64,000 bases of DNA from Gordonia pseudamarae (GTDB lineage Bacteria > Actinomycetota > Actinomycetes > Mycobacteriales > Mycobacteriaceae): NCBI RefSeq assembly GCF_025273675.1, contig NZ_CP045809.1, forward strand, positions 1,674,001 to 1,738,000, given 5' to 3'. This document shows, one piece after another, positions 9,801 to 17,580 of this stretch. The position numbers and the translations under genes were made by a program. Numbering within the stretch: position 1 is the stretch's first letter; each line of letters begins with the position of its first letter. Below the pieces are notes generated by a model, which ran no database searches, was not told the DNA's origin, and saw nothing but the letters and a program-made list of their open reading frames with translations.

Positions 9801-11533
9801 TCGTCGAGCTCGCCCACACGCGCGTTGCTCTCGCCGATCATGAACACCCCGAACAGCCCCCGGTCGGGGATGGTGCCGCCGGAGGTGACCGCCAGGCGTT
9901 GCGCACCTCGTCGCCCGGTCAGCGTGCCCCCGGATATCGTGCCGACCGTCCGGTCCCAGGTGACGCGCGGACGGAGTTCGGCGAACTCGTCGGACGGGTA
10001 CCGCCCCGAGATCAGGTCGAGTACCGCGTCGAACACCGAACGGTGCAGGTCCCGGTACGGTGCCGCGCGCCGCACCACATCGAACCAGTTGTCGACGTCG
10101 AGCGCGGTGACCGACGCCGCGGCGATCGTGTGCTGGGCCAGCACGTCGAGCGGGTTCTGCGGAACGCGCAGCGACTCGATGTCGCCGCCGAGCATCCGGG
10201 CGACGGTGACGGTGCAGTGCAGCAGATCGGTGCGGTGCTTGGGGTAGAGCACACCCTGGCTGATCTCACCCACCTGGTGGCCGGCCCGCCCGATCCGTTG
10301 CAGGCCGGAGGCCACCGACGGTGGTGCCTCCACCTGGATCACCAGATCGACCGCACCCATGTCGATGCCCAGTTCGAGGGAACTGGTGGCGACCACGCAC
10401 CGCAGCCGGCCCGCTTTCAGGTCGTCCTCGATCTGGGCGCGCTGATCCTTGCTCACCGAGCCGTGGTGGGCACGGGCGAGCACCGGTGCCGATCCGGCGG
10501 TGGTGCCCGACCCCGGCACGTGCGCCGCCGATCCGCCCGGTACGCCGGGATTGGGTGTGCGTGGGGCGAGGGCACCGTCGTTGCGGCGCCGTTCGTGGAT
10601 CTCGTTGAGCCGGGCGGTGAGCCGTTCGGCCAGACGCCGCGAATTGGCGAACACGATCGTCGAGTGGTTGCGTTCGACGGCGTCGACGATCGAGGTCTCG
10701 ATATGCGGCCACAGTGATCCGGCCGCGGGGGAGAACGGATCGTCGAGCTCATCGGCGTCCTCGGGCGGCGGGATGGCGGTCATGTCGGGCACCGGCACGT
10801 CGACGCGCAGATCGAACGTCTTGGCGGCGGGGGGGTTGACGATCCGGCACTCGCCGGTGCCGCCGAGGAACGCGGCCACCGCCTCGGCCGGGCGGACCGT
10901 GGCCGACAGCCCTATTCGTTGCGCCGGCCGCTCCAGCAGTTCGTCGAGCCGTTCGAGGGACAGTGCCAGATGTGTACCGCGTTTGGTGGTGGCCACCGCG
11001 TGCACCTCGTCGACGATGACGGTGTGCACGTGCCGCAGCGTCTCGCGTGCCGCGGAGGTGAGCATCAGGTACAGCGACTCCGGGGTGGTGATGAGGATGT
11101 CCGGGGGAGCCTTCACCAGCGATCGGCGGGTGGCCGGATCGGTGTCGCCGGAGCGGACCCCGACGGTGATACCGGGTTCGGGGGCGCCGAGCTCCTGCGC
11201 GGCGCGGGTGATTCCGGTCAGCGGCGCGCGCAGGTTGCGTTCGACGTCGACGCCGAGGGCCTTGAGCGGTGAGACATACAGAACGCGGGTACCCGAATCG
11301 CGCTCGGCGTTCGTCTCGGTGGTCAGCCGGTCGAGCGCCCAGAGGAATGCCGAGAGTGTCTTACCCGACCCGGTGGGCGCGATGACCAGGGTGTTGTGAC
11401 CGTCGGCGATGGCCGCCCAGGCGCCGGCCTGTGCGGCGGTGGGCGCGCTGAAGGCACCTGTGAACCACCGCCGGGTGGCGGTGGAAAAGCGATTGAGCAC
11501 GGAGGCGGCGGCCACAGAGCCATCATGTCGCAT
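6881..11533 (-). CDS. lhr: ATP-dependent DNA helicase Lhr
   Basis: Large superfamily 2 DNA translocase/helicase of actinobacterial DNA repair, known in mycobacteria as a 3'-to-5' ssDNA translocase. 1550 residues from ATG 11533, close to the mycobacterial protein of about 1500. Seen: Walker A APTGSGKT at about residue 50, the DEVH box (VIVDEVHAV), motif III (SATVRPAEA), and the helicase C motifs GIDMGAVDLVIQVEAPPSV and QRIGRAGH. A long Lhr-specific C-terminal half with winged-helix and DEAD-associated domains follows. A segment with PRTPNPGVPGGS is a proline/glycine-rich loop typical of insertions in this protein. It diverges from the cobalamin riboswitch of cbtB. Confidence 0.96.
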   Translation of the reverse strand: MRHDGSVAAASVLNRFSTATRRWFTGAFSAPTAAQAGAWAAIADGHNTLVIAPTGSGKTLSAFLWALDRLTTETNAERDSGTRVLYVSPLKALGVDVERNLRAPLTGITRAAQELGAPEPGITVGVRSGDTDPATRRSLVKAPPDILITTPESLYLMLTSAARETLRHVHTVIVDEVHAVATTKRGTHLALSLERLDELLERPAQRIGLSATVRPAEAVAAFLGGTGECRIVNPPAAKTFDLRVDVPVPDMTAIPPPEDADELDDPFSPAAGSLWPHIETSIVDAVERNHSTIVFANSRRLAERLTARLNEIHERRRNDGALAPRTPNPGVPGGSAAHVPGSGTTAGSAPVLARAHHGSVSKDQRAQIEDDLKAGRLRCVVATSSLELGIDMGAVDLVIQVEAPPSVASGLQRIGRAGHQVGEISQGVLYPKHRTDLLHCTVTVARMLGGDIESLRVPQNPLDVLAQHTIAAASVTALDVDNWFDVVRRAAPYRDLHRSVFDAVLDLISGRYPSDEFAELRPRVTWDRTVGTISGGTLTGRRGAQRLAVTSGGTIPDRGLFGVFMIGESNARVGELDEEMVYESRVGDVFALGASSWRIEDITHDRVLVSPAFGQPGRLPFWIGDSVGRPAELGAAIGRFTGAIADPDKLAKRADALGLTDFARDNLAALVADQQGATGHLPTDRTLVVERFRDELGDWRVILHSPYGLRVHAAWASAISARLQTTLGLEGATTASDDGIIVRLPDTDDEPPGGAVFVISPDDIEQLVTDALTDSSMFASRFRECAARALLLPRRDPGRRAPLWQQRQRSAQLLSVASQFPDFPIVLEAVRECLQDVYDLPALTELLTRISTRKVRIVEVETPAPSPFAASMLFGYVGAFMYNDDAPLAERRAAALSLDTSLLAQLLGRVDLRELLDPAVIASVVGRLQRTAPERAARDADDVLDLLRWLGPLPATDITVRYVGEADLGVLLDAAVRAGTVIAVTDRGRPLLAAVEDTARLRDGLGIPAPQGVPAAFGEPVPDPVGDLVHRYARTHGPFTTPEAADHLGMAVAVVAGTLERLARDRKVIKGDFIPGTTGAQWCHADVLSQIRRESLAAIRADVAPVPTAAFARFLTAWQHVTGPGRLRGIDGVTAVIDQLAGYPLPASAWESLILPARVHDYSPAMLDELLSAGEVVWSGHGRIGGADGLIGLHPADLAPVTLAAPTDIDTTTVHDRIREILAPGGALRFGQIADHLDAPAPPGTGTPQVAHTDIEAALWDLVWSGEISNDSFAPVRALLSPRRTSARPAATPAHRGHGRAPRLRATRLSSRYLAEQSLSRQFGPTAGGRWYRPERHVATTPTDSTATTHTVCELLLARYGVVTRGSVVTEGIDGGFSRIYKALHVFEDNGQVRRGYYVDGLGGAQFAHPATVDDLRSHGEDRHENDSQAVVLAACDPANPYGAALDWPPSEGHRPGRKPGALVVLFDGRPVVFVERGGKTVLTFSDDASALHATAEALVTTVRAGRVERLTIDHVDGDPSLRTAFGRILVDAGFATTPRGIRLRYGRHA

Positions 11534-11547
11534 GGATACGACACACG

Positions 11548-11725
11548 GGTATAGAGTCACTCCGAGGCCAGAACACGGGAAACCCGGTGAGAATCCGGGA
11601 CGGTCGCGCCACTGTGAACCGCACCATCGTCGAACCGCACGAACGGCGACGGAACGCGCGGGCAGTCAGAGCACCGTGTCCGGCCACAGAACGTGTGCTC
11701 ACTGGGACGCACGATCCCGGAAAGG
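11548..11725 (+). promoter_or_regulatory. Cobalamin riboswitch upstream of cbtB
   Basis: The leader carries the conserved GGTGAGAATCCGGGAC core (11586-11601), the GCCACTGTGA element (11608-11617) and a B12-box-like stretch around AGTCAGAGCACCG (11664-11676). These are in the standard order and spacing for an adenosylcobalamin-type aptamer. It ends shortly before the cbtB start, so bound cobalamin should shut down cobalt uptake. Boundaries are approximate. Confidence 0.88.
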
Positions 11726-11734
11726 ACCTTCATC

Positions 11735-11962
11735 GTGACCTCGACAACCGCAGCGGCCCCCGGCAAAGCCCGGGCGCTGGCCGTCCCCGACATCACCGCG
11801 GTCAACTCCGCGCTGTGGCTCACGCTCACCGTGCTGGCCGCGGCCCTGGCCTACTACTTCCTCGGCTACGACCAGGGGGCGGTGTCGGTATTCGGATCGG
11901 ACACCCACATCCACGAGTTCATCCACGACTCGCGCCACTTCCTCGGCTTCCCCTGCCACTGA
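11735..11962 (+). CDS. cbtB: Cobalt transporter subunit CbtB
   Basis: Small membrane subunit of the CbtAB cobalt uptake system, 75 residues from GTG 11735 with a GGAAAGG ribosome site about 12 bases upstream. One transmembrane segment (about residues 22-45, WLTLTVLAAALAYYFLGY) is followed by the family's histidine-rich tail HIHEFIHDSRHFLGFPCH, which probably binds cobalt. It lies under a cobalamin riboswitch and 26 bp ahead of cbtA, as is typical for this pair. Confidence 0.93.
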   Translation: MTSTTAAAPGKARALAVPDITAVNSALWLTLTVLAAALAYYFLGYDQGAVSVFGSDTHIHEFIHDSRHFLGFPCH

Positions 11963-11988
11963 TACCCGGTCCGAGGAGACAACCGAAC

Positions 11989-12813
11989 ATGGAAAAGAAG
12001 TTCATCGGCGCAGGCCTGCTGTCAGGCCTGGTCGCCGGAATCATCACGTACACTTTTGCCCGCATCTTCATCGAACCGCAGGTCGCCAAGGCGATCGATT
12101 ACGAGGACGGCCGGGGAGCGGCCGAGGAGGCGCTCGCCGGTGAGCACGGCGGGCACGAGCACGAGGTGTTCACCCGGTCGGTCCAGGAGAACATCGGTGC
12201 CGCGACCGGCACGCTCGTCTTCGCCCTCTGCATGGGCGCTTTCTTCGCCGTCGCGTTCACGGTGCTGTGGTCCTACCTCGGTCGCCGGTATCCGGCGACC
12301 GATCCGCGGGCGGTGGTGGCCGCGCTCGCCGCCATCGGTTTCGTCGCGGTCTTCGGTGTGCCGTTCTTCGTCTACCCGGCCAACCCCCCGGCCGTCGGAG
12401 ACGACAACACCATCGGCGATCGCAGCGGCGCGTACCTGACCATCACCCTGGTGTCGGTGATCGCGGCGGCGGCCGCGGTGGCCCTGGCACTGTGGTTGCG
12501 GCCCCGCATCGGCGGGCTGGTCGCGGGCGTCGCGGCGGCCGTGCCCTATCTGATCGTCATCGTGATCGCGGCCGCGCTCCTGCCCGAGTTCCACGAGGTG
12601 CCCGAGGCGCTGAGGAACGACCAGGGCGCGATCGTCTTCCCCGGATTCCCCGGCGATGTGATCGGTGATTTCCGGGTCTACGCGATCTCCGCCCAGGTGA
12701 TCCTGTGGACCGTGCTCGCGGTGGCCTTCGCACTGATCATCCGGTTGCTGGAGAAGCCGCGCACCGCGGTGACCGCCGCATCCGAGACCGCCGCATCCGA
12801 GACCGTCGGCTGA
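11989..12813 (+). CDS. cbtA: Cobalt transporter subunit CbtA
   Basis: Polytopic membrane component of the predicted CbtAB cobalt importer, supplying cobalt for cobalamin synthesis. 274 residues from ATG 11989 (GAGGAG ribosome site at 11973-11978). Seen: an N-terminal helix GAGLLSGLVAGIITYTFARIF, a charged loop with the histidine cluster GEHGGHEHEVF, then four or more further hydrophobic segments. The C-terminus contains a short in-frame duplication (TAASETAASETVG) encoded by a 15-bp direct repeat. Cotranscribed with cbtB and therefore under the same riboswitch. A strong hairpin follows the stop. Confidence 0.92.
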   Translation: MEKKFIGAGLLSGLVAGIITYTFARIFIEPQVAKAIDYEDGRGAAEEALAGEHGGHEHEVFTRSVQENIGAATGTLVFALCMGAFFAVAFTVLWSYLGRRYPATDPRAVVAALAAIGFVAVFGVPFFVYPANPPAVGDDNTIGDRSGAYLTITLVSVIAAAAAVALALWLRPRIGGLVAGVAAAVPYLIVIVIAAALLPEFHEVPEALRNDQGAIVFPGFPGDVIGDFRVYAISAQVILWTVLAVAFALIIRLLEKPRTAVTAASETAASETVG

Positions 12814-12837
12814 CATCGAGGGCAGGACGACATCGAC

Positions 12838-12878
12838 GCATCGGTGGCCCGGATCGTCATGATCGGGGCCACCGATGC
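12838..12878 (+). terminator. Hairpin terminator after cbtA
   Basis: An 18-bp stem with one mismatch (left arm GCATCGGTGGCCCGGATC, right arm its near complement ending CCACCGATGC) and a 5-base loop lies 25 bp after the cbtA stop. There is no T-run, as is usual in high-GC actinobacteria. Confidence 0.7.
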
Positions 12879-12955
12879 ATTCGGCGGGCGTGAGACCTGC
12901 GACATCCGCCGAACTCGGCTATGTCCGGCGCAGCTGGTGAGGCTATCGTTACCTG

Positions 12956-14947
12956 GTGTCTTTGGTGGTTGACGAGTCCACGAACGTGACGACGGCGGGA
13001 CACCCCGCGGAATCGGGACGATCCCGATGGTGGTTCGTCGCAGTCCTCGTGGCCTGCCTGCTGTGCGCGATGCCCGCGATGATCACCGCCGGTAGCGCCG
13101 CCGCGGCTCCCGCGGATGGTCCTGCGGGCACCGGAAGTCTCGGTGAACTGGCCGGTGGCATCACCATCGGCGACTTCACCATCGACCCCAACCCCGACGG
13201 GCAGACCGGCGTCGAGCTCAGTTCGGCCACGCCCGCCGTCGGCGAGAGCGTCACGATCACCGGTTCCGGATTCACCGCCGACCAGCGGCTGACCATCGCC
13301 CAGACCGTCGCCCGGCCGTTCACCGGATTTCCACTGGTCGCCGCGGGCGCACGGACATTGACCACCGACGCATCCGGGACATTCACCACCACCCTCACGG
13401 TGACCGGGCGGGTCGGTGACACCGACTGCACCGTCTCGGCCTGCTACATCGCCACCTTCGTGGCCCTGCCACAGGGTGCGGCCAACCGCACCCAGGACAA
13501 CTGGACCCGGATCGAGGTGGGTGGTCGTAGATCCGCGCGGCAGATCACCGATCATGACTCGACCACCGGCACGCCGACCACCGGCACGCCGAACACCGGC
13601 GCCAGGGACGGTGGAACGGCCGACTCGACCGGCCCCGGCACGGCATCGCCGAGGACGACGCCCCCCGCCGCGCCCGGGCAGACCGGGATCCGGGCCACCG
13701 GTACCCGCGCCGGTGGACCGGCGGTGACGCTGTCCAAGACCTCCGGACTCAACCCCGACGGCGAGGAGATCACCGTCTCGGGTACCGGATTCTCCGGCGG
13801 TGGCGCCGGTATCTACGTCGGAATCGCTCAGGACGACCAGTTCTCCACCACCGACGCGAGCGTATACGGGCCGGGGACCGTGTTCGTGCGGTCGTCACAG
13901 ATGTCGGGCGGCACCTGGTCGACGCGGCTGAAGGTGTCGGCCTTGTTCGCCGACGCCGACTGTCAGAAGGCCAGATGCTCGGTGTATACCTTTGCCGCAC
14001 ATGGCAGTACGGACCGGTCGCAGGACACCAGGACGCCGGTGGGCTTCACCGATGCGCGCGTCGCCAAGCCTTCGGCCGCGGCGGGCCGTGACCATGCTGA
14101 TGCCGGCGCGAAGGACGGCGTTCCTTCGGTGTCGATCTCACAGACCAGCGGCCTGGACCCGCGCGGGTCGACGGTGACGATCTCCGGTTCGGGATTCTCC
14201 GGAGCCGGAGCCGGCATCTACGTCGGCATGGTGCAGGACAGCCTGTTCTCGACGACCGACGCCGCCGGCTGGGGCGCCACCTCGTTTGTCACCCCGTACA
14301 TGATGAAGGGCGGTTCCTGGTCGACGACGCTGACCCTGAAAGCCGACTACGGCAAGGGCAACTGCCTGCGCGACACCTGCTCGATCTACACGATCGCCGC
14401 ACACGGCAGCCCGGACCGGTCCCAGGACACCAAGACCCGCGTCACCTTCGGTGACGCGGGTCAGGCCGAGGTCGCGCTCGGCGCCGACAAGATCCGGCCC
14501 GGTGGTGCGGGCACGATCAGCGTGACCGGAGCGACCCCCGGCGATCGGTTCACGACCGTGGTCACCGGACCACGCGAGGTCAAGGTCAAGAACGTCGCCG
14601 CCGATGAGAAGGGGGAGGCGACTATCGTCTTCGTTCTCGGTGACGACCAGCCGGCCGGAACGTACACCGCGACGGTGACCGATCGGCGCACGTCCTACAC
14701 CACAGAACTGAGGTTCACTGTGGCGGCTGCGAAGGACAACGCGGAGGAGGATGCATCGACCACGACATCGGCGCCGGGCGTTGACACCCGGGCGGCATCC
14801 GGTGGCGATTCGGGCAGCGGTGGCGATTCGGGTGACGGTTGGGTGCCCTGGGCGATCGCGGCGGGCGCGATCGCCGGTGTCGGAGTGCTCGGTGCGGGTG
14901 CGTACGCGGTTCGCCGTTCGGGCGGTACGCGACCCCCGGGCAGCTGA
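12956..14947 (+). CDS. Secreted, C-terminally anchored surface protein with three Cys-paired repeat domains
   Basis: 663 residues, function not recognised. A signal sequence occupies about residues 25-50 (hydrophobic core FVAVLVACLLCAMPAM, then AAAAPA). Three related domains of about 110 residues follow, near residues 68-180, 258-365 and 388-498. Each has a start like SGLDPRGSTVTISGSGFS, a mid-domain Cys-x5-Cys pair (CTVSAC without the spacer variant, CQKARC, CLRDTC) and an end resembling GSPDRSQDTKTRVTF. A fourth divergent beta-domain (about 510-590) precedes a Thr/Gly-rich linker and a C-terminal transmembrane helix with RR after it. The fold looks immunoglobulin- or neocarzinostatin-like. 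No HtaA haem domain is seen. It follows cbtA but lies after that gene's terminator, so a link to cobalt is unproven. Start GTG 12956. Confidence 0.75.
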   Translation: MSLVVDESTNVTTAGHPAESGRSRWWFVAVLVACLLCAMPAMITAGSAAAAPADGPAGTGSLGELAGGITIGDFTIDPNPDGQTGVELSSATPAVGESVTITGSGFTADQRLTIAQTVARPFTGFPLVAAGARTLTTDASGTFTTTLTVTGRVGDTDCTVSACYIATFVALPQGAANRTQDNWTRIEVGGRRSARQITDHDSTTGTPTTGTPNTGARDGGTADSTGPGTASPRTTPPAAPGQTGIRATGTRAGGPAVTLSKTSGLNPDGEEITVSGTGFSGGGAGIYVGIAQDDQFSTTDASVYGPGTVFVRSSQMSGGTWSTRLKVSALFADADCQKARCSVYTFAAHGSTDRSQDTRTPVGFTDARVAKPSAAAGRDHADAGAKDGVPSVSISQTSGLDPRGSTVTISGSGFSGAGAGIYVGMVQDSLFSTTDAAGWGATSFVTPYMMKGGSWSTTLTLKADYGKGNCLRDTCSIYTIAAHGSPDRSQDTKTRVTFGDAGQAEVALGADKIRPGGAGTISVTGATPGDRFTTVVTGPREVKVKNVAADEKGEATIVFVLGDDQPAGTYTATVTDRRTSYTTELRFTVAAAKDNAEEDASTTTSAPGVDTRAASGGDSGSGGDSGDGWVPWAIAAGAIAGVGVLGAGAYAVRRSGGTRPPGS

Positions 14948-15060
14948 CCGTTCGCGGCACCGGACGTCGGCACCGCCAGATCCGGAAGACGGCCAGGTCC
15001 GGAGGCCCGTGACCGGGATATCGCCACCCGATTGCCGATTCGTAGGAGCACCAGGCAGAA

Positions 15061-15074
15061 TAGAACATGTTCTA
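15061..15074. promoter_or_regulatory. KstR-type operator upstream of acyl-CoA dehydrogenase
   Basis: TAGAACATGTTCTA is a perfect 14-bp palindrome matching the TNNAACNNGTTNNA consensus known for KstR, the TetR-family repressor of sterol catabolism in mycobacteria and rhodococci. It ends 24 bp before the GTG start of the dehydrogenase, a position where binding would block the promoter. Confidence 0.75.
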
Positions 15075-15098
15075 GTTTCAGTCGGTAAGGGAGTGCTC

Positions 15099-16361
15099 GT
15101 GTACGAATGGTCGGCAGAGGATTTGATGGTCCGGGACGCGCTGCGCGCGTTCATCGATAAGGAGATCCGTCCGAACTCCGACGAGCTCGAATCGGGGCAG
15201 CTGCCGCCGTACGACATTCTGCGCAAACTGCTCGCCACGTTCGGCGTGGACCAGATGGCCGAGGATGCGCTCGTCGCCGAGCTCGCGGCCGAGGAGGCGC
15301 GTGCGTCCGGAGAGGAGCCGGCCGACTCCGGTTCGGGCAAGGCATCCTCCGGCTCCGGGGGGATGAGCCAGTCGACGTACATCATGCTCAACTGCGAACT
15401 GTCCTCGGTCAGTCTCGGACTGGTGACCTCGCTGGGCGTGTCGACGGGACTCACGGTGGGCACCATCCGTAGCCGCGGCACCCTCGCGCAGAAGAAGCGT
15501 TGGCTGCCCGGCCTGGTATCCCTGGCCAAGATCGGGGCCTGGGCGATCACCGAACCCGATTCGGGATCGGATGCACTCGGTGGCATGAAGACGACGGTCC
15601 GCCGCGACGGCGACGACTACATCCTCAACGGGCAGAAGACGTTCATCACCAACGGTCCGTACGCGGACACCGCGGTTGTCTTCGCCAAACTCGATGACGG
15701 CTCGGGTACCCCTCAGCGTGAGCGGAAAGTCCTGGCCTTCGTCGTGGAGAAGGGGATGCCCGGGTTCACCCAGGGAGCACCGTTCAAGAAGATGGGCATC
15801 ATGAGTTCGCCGACCGGGGAGTTCTTTTTCGATGGCGTCCGGCTCTCCCGCGATCACCTGCTCGGCGAGACCGAGAATCCGGGCGACGAGGGACAGGGTC
15901 GGCGAGGCTCGGGGGCCGTCAAGGCCGGTTTCACCGCGGAACGGATCGGGATCGCGTCGATGGCGCTCGGCGTCATCCAGGAGGCGCTGCGCCTGTCGGT
16001 CGACTACGCCAACTCCCGCACGCTGTGGGGCAAGGAGATCGGACAGTTCCAGCTCATTCAGCTCAAACTGGCCGAGATGGAGGTGGCGCGGATCAATGTG
16101 CAGAACATGCTGTTCAACGCCATGGAACGCACCAAGGCGGGCAAACCGCTGTCGTTGGCCGAGGCGTCGGCGATGAAGCTGTATTCCTCGCGCGCGGCCA
16201 CCGACGTGGCGATGGAAGCGGTGCAGTTGTTCGGCGGCAACGGCTACATGGCCGAATACCGCGTCGAGCAACTCGCCCGCGACGCGAAGTCGCTGATGAT
16301 CTACGCCGGCAGCAACGAGATTCAGGTCACACATGTGGCCAAAGGTCTGCTTGCTCGCTGA
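15099..16361 (+). CDS. Acyl-CoA dehydrogenase (FadE family)
   Basis: FAD-dependent alpha,beta-dehydrogenation of an acyl-CoA thioester in lipid or sterol side-chain breakdown. 420 residues from GTG 15099, with a GGTAAGGG ribosome site just upstream; GTG 15093 is an alternative. Seen: the acyl-CoA dehydrogenase signature AWAITEPDSGSDALGGMKTT, the FITNGPYAD region, the C-terminal four-helix domain with ERIGIASMALGV, and QLFGGNGYMAEYRVEQLARDAK near the end. An insertion rich in Ala, Glu, Ser and Gly at about residues 63-88 separates the first helices from MSQSTYIM. The KstR-type operator in front suggests sterol control. Exact substrate is unknown. Confidence 0.92.
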   Translation: MYEWSAEDLMVRDALRAFIDKEIRPNSDELESGQLPPYDILRKLLATFGVDQMAEDALVAELAAEEARASGEEPADSGSGKASSGSGGMSQSTYIMLNCELSSVSLGLVTSLGVSTGLTVGTIRSRGTLAQKKRWLPGLVSLAKIGAWAITEPDSGSDALGGMKTTVRRDGDDYILNGQKTFITNGPYADTAVVFAKLDDGSGTPQRERKVLAFVVEKGMPGFTQGAPFKKMGIMSSPTGEFFFDGVRLSRDHLLGETENPGDEGQGRRGSGAVKAGFTAERIGIASMALGVIQEALRLSVDYANSRTLWGKEIGQFQLIQLKLAEMEVARINVQNMLFNAMERTKAGKPLSLAEASAMKLYSSRAATDVAMEAVQLFGGNGYMAEYRVEQLARDAKSLMIYAGSNEIQVTHVAKGLLAR

Positions 16362-16423
16362 CCAGGCCGCTGGGGCCGTCCGGCCCTGAGCTGCCTGCCG
16401 GGCGCGTGGATAGACTGGCCAGC

Positions 16424-17116
16424 ATGACCGAAGTCGCCGACTCGTCCACGGTGGACGTGACTGATTCCGATTCGCACTCCACGGAAGGCGAGTCTCCGGG
16501 GTTCGATGTCGCCGCGCTGCGGGCCCAGGCCGAGGCGTCGTGGACGAGGATCGTGGCGTGGATGCTGACGATCGGCGGCGCGATCGGCCTGATCGCGGCA
16601 TTCGATCTGAGCATCGAGAAGGTCGAGATGCTCAAGGACCCCACCTATAGCCCCTCGTGCAACTTCAACTCGTTGTTCAGTTGCGGTTCGGTGATGGAGA
16701 CCAGCCAGGCGTCGGCGTTCGGGTTCCCCAACCCGTTCATCGGGGTCGCCGGGTTCGCGGTGTTCGTCACCGTCGGTGTGGGGCTGTTGTCGGGCGCGCG
16801 ATACAACAGATGGTTCTGGGCGGGATTGCAGCTCGGCGCCACCTTCGCCGTCGGTTTCGTGCTCTGGCTGATCGACCAGAGCCTCTACGACATCGGCAAG
16901 CTGTGCCCGTGGTGCATGGTGGTGTGGTCGGTGACCATCCCGACGTTCATCTTCGTGACCGTCCGCAACGCCCATGCCTTCGGCCTGGTCGAGCGCTCGC
17001 GCGTGGCAGGCTTCCTGGCCCGCAACCACGGCGTGATCCTCGCGGTGTGGGTACTGACCGTCGTCGCGCTGATCGTCATCCGCTTCTGGGACGAATACTT
17101 CTCCACCCTCTACTGA
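16424..17116 (+). CDS. Vitamin K epoxide reductase (VKOR) family protein
   Basis: Integral membrane thiol-disulfide oxidoreductase that in actinobacteria reoxidises a periplasmic DsbA-like partner and hands electrons to menaquinone. 230 residues from ATG 16424. Seen: an N-terminal cytosolic segment of about 45 mostly acidic residues, the first helix (WMLTIGGAIGLIAAF), the loop cysteine pair in SCNFNSLFSCGSV, the conserved GFPNPFIGVAGF segment, the active-site CPWC, and a last helix LAVWVLTVVALIVI. No DsbA partner gene lies next to it. The gene follows the dehydrogenase by 62 bp and may share its transcript. Confidence 0.9.
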   Translation: MTEVADSSTVDVTDSDSHSTEGESPGFDVAALRAQAEASWTRIVAWMLTIGGAIGLIAAFDLSIEKVEMLKDPTYSPSCNFNSLFSCGSVMETSQASAFGFPNPFIGVAGFAVFVTVGVGLLSGARYNRWFWAGLQLGATFAVGFVLWLIDQSLYDIGKLCPWCMVVWSVTIPTFIFVTVRNAHAFGLVERSRVAGFLARNHGVILAVWVLTVVALIVIRFWDEYFSTLY

Positions 17117-17121
17117 CGGTC

Positions 17122-17203
17122 TCAGCCGACCTTCCGGTACTTCTTGTGCATCGCCTGCTTTGATACACCAAGGAGTAGCCCGATCTCGGCCCACGACGGC
17201 AAT
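17122..17203 (-). pseudogene. C-terminal fragment of a helix-turn-helix protein
   Basis: The minus strand reads PSWAEIGLLLGVSKQAMHKKY then RKVG and a stop at 17122. This is the recognition-helix end of a small actinobacterial helix-turn-helix protein of the type with WxxIGxxLGVSxQAxHKR. Nothing upstream continues the frame, because the sequence switches to a toxin fragment on the other strand at about 17200. Confidence 0.55.
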
Positions 17204-17505
17204 CAGCGTGATCACCATCGGCGAACTGTACGCGGGAGTGTTGGCCGCGCAGGACACCACCACGCGCGCGGCGTCTGGGGACGCTCGACTTCGCCAATAC
17301 TGCGGAGCCTCTTCCCATCACGGCCGAAGTGACCAGGTGCTGGGCGGAACTCCGCGTCAAGCTGGCTGAGTACAAGCGCCGGGCCAAGGTCAACGATCTG
17401 TGGATCGCGGCAGTAGCCCAGGCGAACGGAATGGCTGTGGTCACCCAGGATGACGATTTCGATCCGATCGAAGCAGCGGGCGGGCCGACAGTCATTCGGG
17501 TATAG
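17202..17505 (+). pseudogene. VapC-like PIN toxin remnant, frameshifted and lacking its N-terminus
   Basis: The plus strand reads ISVITIGELYAGVLAAQ in one frame up to about 17273. After a one-base shift it continues LGTLDFANTAEPLPITAEV, then VNDLWIAAVAQANGMAVVTQ, DDDFDP, and ends at TAG 17503-17505. These are the central and C-terminal motifs of a PIN-domain ribonuclease toxin (VapC). The first catalytic Asp segment is missing and the frame is broken, so it is dead. Confidence 0.75.
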
Positions 17506-17580
17506 CTCGCAGATTGATGACGCCTTGCTGTCACTTCCGGATTCGGGATTCTGGAACCGACAACATGGTTCGGGTGCTGG

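Noticed and set aside
12956-14947. HtaA-type haem-binding protein
   Set aside because: The repeats lack the conserved HtaA tyrosine/histidine pattern, and there is no haem ABC transporter nearby.
17202-17505. A functional VapC toxin gene
   Set aside because: The N-terminal catalytic Asp segment is missing and the frame is broken near 17273.
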